Source: Flagellimonas sediminis
Lineage (GTDB): Bacteria; Bacteroidota; Bacteroidia; Flavobacteriales; Flavobacteriaceae
Direction: 5' to 3'
DNA length: 64,000 bases
NCBI RefSeq assembly: GCF_010500845.1
Contig: NZ_JAAAMI010000001.1
Coordinates: 744,001-808,000 of the forward strand
The notes under the pieces are model-generated. The model had not been told where the DNA came from and ran no database searches. It saw only the letters and a program-made list of their open reading frames with translations. The position numbers and the translations under genes were made by a program. Below are positions 57,979 through 64,000 of this stretch, one piece after another. Each line of letters opens with the position of its first letter. The stretch's first letter is position 1.

Positions 57979-60657
57979 TTACTGAATTTCCTCTACCGTT
58001 TCATTGATTGAATCGTTTACAATTTCCCTATTGGCATCCAACTCTCGATCTAAATAATATAATCCATCGAGATAAGGCGTATACTGAGTTATTGCCACCC
58101 CAAGACTATTTTCGGCAAGCTTTCCTTGCTTGTCAAAACGTCTTACCTCGGCATATAGACCGGAAGGCCTCATGGTATATTCATATATGGCGGTGCCATA
58201 TTCATCCTCTATTAGGGATAAATCCTTATCGAATTGCTTTACTTTCGAGGATTCGCCCATGTCGGCCCATTCATATTCAATTTTATGGTAGCCGGATGGT
58301 CCTATTGCAGGCTCACGGTTTTTATCCAAATAGCTATGGGACAAGGTATGTCCCAGTTCATCCAAAATCCAAGTTTGAATCGATATACCACTGGAATTAT
58401 TGGTATACCTGTCTTGTTCATCCAAATATTCATAACCTGTGATATGTTGCCTTTTGTTAGAAAGAGTATTAATGGTACTGATACCTTCAGGGTCCTTGGT
58501 TCTCTGATTCAAGGAATTGAAATATTCAGTTCTTGTCAGGTTGTTATACTTATTATAATAAAATCTTGTTATGGCAACCCCCGATTTCAACTTTCCATTT
58601 GCATTGTACTCATATTTAACCGAATCGAGACCTGCACGATTTAAGAGGAAGCGTGTTTTGAATACGCCATCGATCAAGCCAGGTTTCATATTGATATCGT
58701 AATTGCTACGCTCTAATAGGCCTCCTTTGCTATTGTATTTGTAGATGTTATAGGTAATGCTGTCAACAGCATACGCCAATTGATCTTGGGGATTGAAGTA
58801 GGTTGTTTTTGCCTTGTTCCCGTTCTGGTCATATTCCCACCGGATAATTGCAACATCCGTCTCGAAGGCTTTTAGTTTGCCAATTGAGTCGTAGCATGCA
58901 GTTTCTGTTTGTTTGCCTTGGTCATCATATCGGTATCTGTACTCCACCACACCATCATCCGCTTTTGCAAAATTACCCTCACTATCGAGGTAGCTTTCGG
59001 ATACCACTAAACCTTTCTTGTCAAGTTTTTTCTTGACTATAGCAATATTGTTTTTATTTTGGATGGTATCCCCGTAGGCATTAATGTTGTATTCCCTGAC
59101 AATGCTATCCCCCTCGTGGATAAATTTTGTTGCCCCCCATTGGGTATCACTGTATTTGAGTACTTTGTCTGGGTAATAAGAAGCTTCAAATGTGATTTTT
59201 CCAAATGAATCATATTCATACACCTTTTCGAAATAATCGTCATTGGCTATAATGGGCCTACTTTCTTTGTTGAATCTTTTGATTTGAGTTTCTCGGTCAT
59301 AAAGGTCATAGGTATATTCATATATTGATGCTCCATTTTTGTCATAAGTTTTATTCCCATCTTCGTCCAGTGATGTTACTCTTACAATATTTCCCCTTTC
59401 ATCATAGTCATAGGCCAAATAGTAATCATTTAAATGATAGGCGAAATCTCCATTTTCGTCATAAAGCCTGTATTTGGTTTTTTTATGGTTTTCATCGAAT
59501 TCAAGCTCACGTTTGGCAATAAAATCTTTGTCATTTTTTAATTTCTTTTTCCCATCAAAATTTATAAAGACAACAGTTCTTTCATCTTCGTCCAGTATTC
59601 TTTTTTCGTGATAAACCCCCTCATTATTAAGGGTGATTTTTCCTTGCTTATCAAAGTATGTTGCTGTGTAGGACTGTTCGTCACGATTATATTTCCACTT
59701 GGTTTCATATACCAGATTCCGGCTGATCCTTTCACCGTTGTGGTTAAAATAATGAACGGTTCTATCTTCAGCTTCATTTAAATAGGTCCTATTCAAGCTG
59801 GTCATCAAATCTTGATTGTAGCTTTCATCAGGATTCAGATAATGAACTTCAAAAACATCATCCTTGTTTTTCAAGATCCGCGTTATCGCGGTCTTAAAAT
59901 ACCCTCCATTGACCAGTTTGCCATTTTTATAAAATTTGATGACCTTCTCATCGAGATTGCGATAGGCCACCTCATAGGTTTCACCAAATTTGATATCCTT
60001 TTCACCCACTGGATATGAGGTCAAAACTTTATTTGTATGGGTGAAATAGATATGCCGATAGAATTGTGTTCGATTCTTGGTGAAATCATAATAGCTGAGA
60101 ATATCTTCATTTTCATAGTATGCTGTTTCCCTTAGCCAATCATCTATTTGAAGCTCCCAGTATCTTTGTAGGTCGGTATTGGCATTATGATCGGTAATAC
60201 TATCGTATACATCTTGCAGGCTATCCAATTTTTTTGCATATTTTTTACGCAATGATTCCATGGTTTTATACGATAAGCCCCCAAGCCCTTTTGCCACAAT
60301 CTCTTTTCTTAATAATCTGGCGCAGTATTCCGTAATATTGAAATGGTATTGTTCATGGATCAATACATTATACCCATCGTATTCGTTCCTCAGACGCTCA
60401 GAAAGGTTTGGGTTCATATAGGCATATACCTTGGAGTTTTTATCGGTTATCAATTTAGGACAGGCAATATAGGAGTATATAGTTGCCACATAATCTTCCT
60501 CCATAAACCTGACCAACTCAAAATCATCCCAAACCAGTGGTCTTTCCGACCAAGCTACAATGGCTTTGTTACCGCTTCCAGATTTATAGGTAAAGCCAAA
60601 CGTGATTATGACCACTATCAAAATGATGGATAAAATGATATGGTGCTTAATTTTCAT
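57979..60657 (-). CDS. DUF922-like zinc protease with many YD-type repeats
   Basis: 892 residues. Signal/anchor (IILSIILIVVIITFGFTY). Residues about 35-210 are DUF922-like: WSERPLVWDDF and the zinc motif HEQYH at 101-105 (VLIHEQYHFNITEYC). From about 210 to the end, some thirty short repeats of the type YDxxGKxTxxxYxDxxGxxxxxxxGxAxxxYxY, similar to YD/Rhs and MORN-like repeats but without an Rhs core. Probably at the outer cell surface or in the periplasm. Coupled to DUF805 by a four-base overlap. Confidence 0.7.
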   Translation of the reverse strand: MKIKHHIILSIILIVVIITFGFTYKSGSGNKAIVAWSERPLVWDDFELVRFMEEDYVATIYSYIACPKLITDKNSKVYAYMNPNLSERLRNEYDGYNVLIHEQYHFNITEYCARLLRKEIVAKGLGGLSYKTMESLRKKYAKKLDSLQDVYDSITDHNANTDLQRYWELQIDDWLRETAYYENEDILSYYDFTKNRTQFYRHIYFTHTNKVLTSYPVGEKDIKFGETYEVAYRNLDEKVIKFYKNGKLVNGGYFKTAITRILKNKDDVFEVHYLNPDESYNQDLMTSLNRTYLNEAEDRTVHYFNHNGERISRNLVYETKWKYNRDEQSYTATYFDKQGKITLNNEGVYHEKRILDEDERTVVFINFDGKKKLKNDKDFIAKRELEFDENHKKTKYRLYDENGDFAYHLNDYYLAYDYDERGNIVRVTSLDEDGNKTYDKNGASIYEYTYDLYDRETQIKRFNKESRPIIANDDYFEKVYEYDSFGKITFEASYYPDKVLKYSDTQWGATKFIHEGDSIVREYNINAYGDTIQNKNNIAIVKKKLDKKGLVVSESYLDSEGNFAKADDGVVEYRYRYDDQGKQTETACYDSIGKLKAFETDVAIIRWEYDQNGNKAKTTYFNPQDQLAYAVDSITYNIYKYNSKGGLLERSNYDINMKPGLIDGVFKTRFLLNRAGLDSVKYEYNANGKLKSGVAITRFYYNKYNNLTRTEYFNSLNQRTKDPEGISTINTLSNKRQHITGYEYLDEQDRYTNNSSGISIQTWILDELGHTLSHSYLDKNREPAIGPSGYHKIEYEWADMGESSKVKQFDKDLSLIEDEYGTAIYEYTMRPSGLYAEVRRFDKQGKLAENSLGVAITQYTPYLDGLYYLDRELDANREIVNDSINETVEEIQ

Positions 60658-61409
60658 AAGGTGAGGGAAGATTTTCTAAAAATGACTTTATAAAGCTGAA
60701 AGGAAAAATAGGTGAGACACAGGAACAGGCCAATAATAATCAATTCAAAAAAGATGGCTTGGACATAAATTTCGGTATCCCGGAAATAAAGGGTGTACAG
60801 CCGAACCAAAACATAAAATGTACTGGAGTAAATGACCCTTTCCTTGAACTGCCCTTTTCCGTCAATCTCCAATGCATGGGAATTATGGTTCATTATCAAA
60901 GCCAGAAAATGGCACGGAATAACTGAAATTGATATATACAAAAACAGTTCCATGTCGGAGACATTGAGATATTCCATTAGCATTGCTGCCAGTAGCACAT
61001 TGATAAGGATTGGACTACTTAATCGTAGCAAAGAGTGGCCAATGGAAAGCTTCCCTAATGGAAACTTTAGGGCATTTTCTTCTGAATCCTTCATAGAAAC
61101 GGCCACTTCCTTGGGATTTCGCCCGTACTTGTTAATGCCACTTTGAGCGTCTTGGAACAACATTAAAAGACCATAAAAAGGGATGAACTGAAAAAAACCA
61201 CTGTTCCCCAAGTCGTGACAACGTTTGGCGCCTTGTGCCAACAAAAACCATATCAATACCGAGATGAAGGGGTAAAAAAAGAGAGCTGCTGTCGGAAACT
61301 CTTGCCATAAAAATGACGCGCTGAGGTAAAGGATTATGTAGATCAAGTAGCTTAGACCATACTCTAACCGTCGTATACGGCCATCAAAAGAAAATGGGTT
61401 TTGGAACAT
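60654..61409 (-). CDS. DUF805 membrane protein
   Basis: 251 residues, about six TM helices. The N-terminal half is DUF805: PFSFDGRIRRLEYGLSYLIYIILYL, GAKRCHDLGNSGFFQFIPFYGLLMLFQDAQSGINKYGRNPK. The C-terminal half has four further TM helices, an extension beyond the usual length of about 120. Function unknown. It precedes the DUF922 gene in the same operon. Confidence 0.85.
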   Translation of the reverse strand: MFQNPFSFDGRIRRLEYGLSYLIYIILYLSASFLWQEFPTAALFFYPFISVLIWFLLAQGAKRCHDLGNSGFFQFIPFYGLLMLFQDAQSGINKYGRNPKEVAVSMKDSEENALKFPLGKLSIGHSLLRLSSPILINVLLAAMLMEYLNVSDMELFLYISISVIPCHFLALIMNHNSHALEIDGKGQFKERVIYSSTFYVLVRLYTLYFRDTEIYVQAIFFELIIIGLFLCLTYFSFQLYKVIFRKSSLTL

Positions 61410-61574
61410 CGAGGTGGGTCTAGTAGGCTATTCTTAAGTTACGTTTTAAAAATAGTGTAATATTTTTAATGAGGAAATTTCTCTCTTTTTTAAACACTGT
61501 TTTTCGTTGAATTTCATTTTCCAAAGATGAAGAAGAACAAAATGACCGAATAAGCGGTGTAAAACTCACATAGG

Positions 61575-61642
61575 TTTTGCCTCGCTCAGTAAATTAGTTT
61601 CGGTAAGATTTGGGCTTGCAGCACTTCGCTTTGCTTCGTTCG
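61575..61642 (+). repeat. 68-bp direct repeat, copy 2
   Basis: See 57874-57941; one mismatch. It lies between the DUF805 start and the gene at 61656-62252. Confidence 0.85.
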
Positions 61643-61655
61643 CTTAATCTTGGAT

Positions 61656-62252
61656 TTAATCATTTAATGTATCAGATTTATAAGTTTGAAGGAGCGTCTC
61701 GATTCTTTGTAATTCCTTTTTCAATGTTCTGATTTCTAGCTCCAACGCTTGGTTTTGTACCTTATCATCAATTACCTCGACTTCAAAGGGTGGCTGCGGG
61801 ATTGGCTTTGAAAACAATGGAATAATTGTAGATGCAAATAGAGTAATCATAGCAATCAATATGGAAACTTTAGCCGTCTTATTCGCTTTCAAAGCCTGCT
61901 CTCTTGATTCTTTTAACTCCAAATAATCTATGTATTGTTTAAAGGTTTTTCCTGACAGAACAAACTTTGCTCGTTGAAAATCTTGAAATGCCGGTACGTA
62001 AAAGTCTCGTTTATCTCTAAAATATGAAGGAATCATTGTATGGTAAGTTTCAAACGGCTTATGTGAACTTGCCCTTATCCGGTCATCTGTTGTAAATGCA
62101 TCCACGAACCATTCCACAAGACCATACTTTGCATTAATCGAGATTTTCTTTCCCGATTTTTCCTCAATTTTCGCTATCAACTCATCAAAAGTAATTCCAT
62201 CTGGGAATTCACTTCCAATTTCCATTGCCATTACGTAAATGCTTTCTTTCAT
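61656..62252 (-). CDS. hypothetical membrane protein with C-terminal coiled coil
   Basis: 198 residues. Soluble helical N-terminus of about 130 residues (FDELIAKIEEKSGKKISINAKYGLVEWFVDAF), one TM helix (VSILIAMITLFASTIIPLF), then a coiled coil (NQALELEIRTLKKELQRIETLLQTY). No family recognised. A sensor or effector role in the island is possible. Confidence 0.65.
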   Translation of the reverse strand: MKESIYVMAMEIGSEFPDGITFDELIAKIEEKSGKKISINAKYGLVEWFVDAFTTDDRIRASSHKPFETYHTMIPSYFRDKRDFYVPAFQDFQRAKFVLSGKTFKQYIDYLELKESREQALKANKTAKVSILIAMITLFASTIIPLFSKPIPQPPFEVEVIDDKVQNQALELEIRTLKKELQRIETLLQTYKSDTLND

Positions 62253-62564
62253 TATAAAAAACCTTTATAGTGTCAATCAAAATAATAATCTGCTCTTTTC
62301 AAAGATAATTCTAACGCACTTTTGGAGCTGTGCGGCATTGAGAAAATCAAAAATGGAAAAACCAACAATAGTAAGTTCATCAATCTAAAAAAGAGATATT
62401 GCAATATTGGCTGGCCTGATTTGTTCCTTTTTTACTTTATCTTTTGCGACCTACGGGAGCAAAAGCAAGATATGTCATGACAATGACACATCTTGAATTC
62501 AATCCCAAGTGTTGGGATTTCAAAGTATTGAAAGGTTTATTCCAAAGGCGATAAAAGTCATGCC
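62253..62564. other. non-coding gap before the integrase 3' end
   Basis: No gene seen. Hairpins: CTTTTGC/GCAAAAG (62441-62447, 62459-62465) and AATCCCAA-GTG-TTGGGATT (62501-62519). The last one could end transcripts from either side. Confidence 0.5.
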
Positions 62565-63791
62565 CTAAATAGAATTAAGTTCTAATTGATAGGTGTCAAG
62601 TACATTGCTAGGTAAGGACTTAAGATAAATTTGGGTGGTACTGAGTTTATTATGTCCCATCATTGCGGAAATGGCTTCCAAGGGCACTTTTTTGAACATG
62701 GCATGGGTAGCGAAACTGTGCCTTGAAACATAGGAGGTCAAACGCTCTTCAATCTTACATTCTTTTGCAATTTCTTTTAAACCAATGTTGTAACGTCTCA
62801 GCTCCCATTGGGCATCTTTGTACTGCAGTTCCAAAGTGTCCCGATAGATTATGGGCAACAAAAAACCAGATGGGTTAGGATTGTCCAGATAATACTGAAT
62901 AATAGGTTTAATCTGATCGGTTATAATTATATCATAGCGTTTTCCTGTTTTTCGCCTTTGAAATTTAACACGACCATCGATGATATTATCCCTTTTCAGA
63001 AATGCCATATCAATAAAGGACATGCCCAACATTAGATAGGAAAGAATAAAATAATTGCGATAGTGAAAATGATTGGAACCAATCTTGGTTTTCATTTCAA
63101 GGATTTTCTTAATGCTTTCAATCTTAATGGCTCTTTTTTCTGTCGGCTTGGTTTTGATGGTATAGTATTTAAAAGGGTATAGAGTTTCATCCACCATGCC
63201 CTCCTTGATTCCTTTATTGTAGATGGCCTTTATCGTTCTCATGTAAGATGCAATTCCATTGATGGTATTGCCTGGCTTTGATAAATGGTGCCTTTCAAAC
63301 CGTTTTAAGAACTCAAGATTGAGTTCATTGAATTTTAAATCCCTATTGCTTGTAAATACTTTTAGCCTTCCTATTATTCCGGAATAGTTTCTTGCAGTGC
63401 CTATCCGTTTTTCCCTAATAAGCTCTTCTGCTTTTTGAAGACCGAACTCATAGAATGAGTTTAACCGTTTTCTATTTACAATTTTATCGGCAATGTCCTT
63501 TGCTGTTAGCCTATCCAATTGATCATTGTCGGCCAGTCTATTGATTACTTCTTGTGCCTTAAGTTGTTTTTTTAATAAAAGGGTGTTCATTAAGTGAACC
63601 GAATCAACATCTTGAAAATTTCTCTTTACTTTGCACCTGTGATGATCCCAGTATTCTTCTGGTACATAATGGCCTGTTTTTATCGAAGTGGTTTTTCTAA
63701 AATGGGTCAGCCTCAAAATGATGGGAAAACATCCATTTTGGGTCATTCTGCGGGTGTCCAAACTTAGCTTTATACTCGTGTTCATGAACAT
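62565..63791 (-). CDS. tyrosine recombinase/integrase of element 2
   Basis: 408 residues (ATG 63791 or 63785). Arm-binding N-terminus (IKLSLDTRRMTQNGCFPIILRLTHFRKTTSIKTGHYVPEEYW), SAM-like domain, catalytic domain with SYVSRHSFATHA (Arg, His) and MGHNKLSTTQIYLKSL (His, Tyr). The first catalytic Arg is missing at the usual place (MLGMSFIDMAFLKR), as in element 1. It should recombine the att cores at 44481 and 63933. Only distantly related to the element 1 integrase. Confidence 0.93.
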   Translation of the reverse strand: MFMNTSIKLSLDTRRMTQNGCFPIILRLTHFRKTTSIKTGHYVPEEYWDHHRCKVKRNFQDVDSVHLMNTLLLKKQLKAQEVINRLADNDQLDRLTAKDIADKIVNRKRLNSFYEFGLQKAEELIREKRIGTARNYSGIIGRLKVFTSNRDLKFNELNLEFLKRFERHHLSKPGNTINGIASYMRTIKAIYNKGIKEGMVDETLYPFKYYTIKTKPTEKRAIKIESIKKILEMKTKIGSNHFHYRNYFILSYLMLGMSFIDMAFLKRDNIIDGRVKFQRRKTGKRYDIIITDQIKPIIQYYLDNPNPSGFLLPIIYRDTLELQYKDAQWELRRYNIGLKEIAKECKIEERLTSYVSRHSFATHAMFKKVPLEAISAMMGHNKLSTTQIYLKSLPSNVLDTYQLELNSI

Positions 63792-63805
63792 AAGTTATAA
63801 AAAAA

Positions 63806-63826
63806 TTTGCACGCAATTTGCACGCA
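63806..63826 (+). repeat. element 2 right arm-type repeat
   Basis: Identical to 44571-44591, same orientation, 15 bases upstream of the integrase start and 106 bases from the att core. Confidence 0.8.
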
Positions 63827-63932
63827 AAAAGTTGGTTTCAATTGATTTTGTTTGACAACAAAATTTATTAAAATACTGATATTCAATAAAATATGTGATT
63901 TTTGAAATTTACTTGTACCCCTTTCGGCGACG

Positions 63933-63976
63933 CTGTTAATCAGAGGGTCCTTGGTTCGAGCCCAAGAGGGGGAGCA
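63933..63976 (+). repeat. attachment core, right end of element 2
   Basis: 44 bases identical to 44481-44524; 43 of them identical to the tRNA-Asn. The last 24 bases of the window follow and should be host sequence or a further element. Confidence 0.93.
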
Positions 63977-64000
63977 AAAATGAAAGAGCTGCACGAAAGT

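Larger units (their letters stand above)
44524..63976. mobile_element. Integrated element 2 (defence cargo) in tRNA-Asn att core
   Basis: About 19.4 kb between the middle and right att cores. Integrase at the right end, private arm repeats at 44571 and 63806. No relaxase or conjugation gene. Cargo: SPARTA, several two-gene units with nuclease, HEPN, TMK or membrane domains, and long gaps with repeats. More AT-rich than element 1 and the host. Confidence 0.88.

Noticed and set aside
63782..63994. 70-codon minus frame reading through the right att core (SPSWARTKDPLIN)
   Set aside because: This is a translation of the tRNA-derived att core, a well-known annotation artefact.

Overview
The window reads as chromosome of a marine-type member of the Flavobacteriaceae (Bacteroidota). 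Support for this: many proteins have typical flavobacterial homologues (DUF5916, CusA-TolC fusion, sortilin-like BNR protein, DUF2141, HEAT-repeat anti-sigma factor, RseP), start sites lack Shine-Dalgarno sequences, and several promoters match the Bacteroidota form TTTG-N~20-TAnnTTTG. The genus cannot be fixed from the sequence alone; a Muricauda/Maribacter-like organism is a guess.

Layout. Positions 1-22580 are core chromosome: a heavy-metal RND efflux operon (adaptor, a fused CusA-TolC pump, a His-rich small protein), a lipoprotein alpha-glucosidase, a large BNR/sortilin-like secreted protein, an SDR oxidoreductase, small DUF2141/DUF423 genes, an ECF sigma/anti-sigma operon with two DUF4097-type secreted proteins, an orphan TonB-plug lipoprotein, feoA-feoB plus a tiny Cys-rich FeoB partner that ORF callers easily miss, SCO, rseP and a tRNA-Asn gene.

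The tRNA-Asn(GTT) gene is an integration hotspot. Its 3' part, starting exactly at the anticodon loop, is repeated at 44477-44523 and 63933-63975. This cuts the rest of the window into two tandem integrated elements of about 22 kb and 19.5 kb. Each has a tyrosine recombinase at its right end and its own private pair of 11-bp-periodic repeats sharing the hexamer GCGTGC, placed at nearly the same distances from the attachment cores.

Element 1 (22582-44523) is a mobilizable cargo element: MobB/MobC with a candidate oriT, an RND efflux operon with a periplasmic superoxide dismutase and a two-component system, a mercury-type operon (ArsR, a ligand-less CsoR-like protein, a Cys-rich secreted peptide, MerTP, a GDCCVxC protein) behind a perfect 11-2-11 operator, and two paralogous AbiE-type toxin-antitoxin pairs near its two ends.

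Element 2 (44524-63976) has no recognisable transfer genes and looks like a defence island. It carries a short Argonaute/TIR-APAZ pair (SPARTA), a thymidylate-kinase fusion with a small partner, a 2TM/PLD-like plus methyltransferase pair, a deoxyribosyltransferase-like/nuclease fusion paired with an Mrr-like nuclease, a HEPN protein followed by three small paralogues of its own C-terminal domain, and a DUF922 metalloprotease with many YD-like repeats next to a DUF805 membrane protein. Its long intergenic gaps hold unexplained repeats: four ~57-bp units with internally matched direct repeats at 42-bp spacing, a ~50-bp plus 22-bp repeat pair, a 68-bp direct repeat pair, and an attC-like hairpin. 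These repeats bracket gene pairs and suggest cassette-style insertion. The most promising undescribed systems are the HEPN/paralogue operon, the two cassette-borne gene pairs and the 57-bp units.
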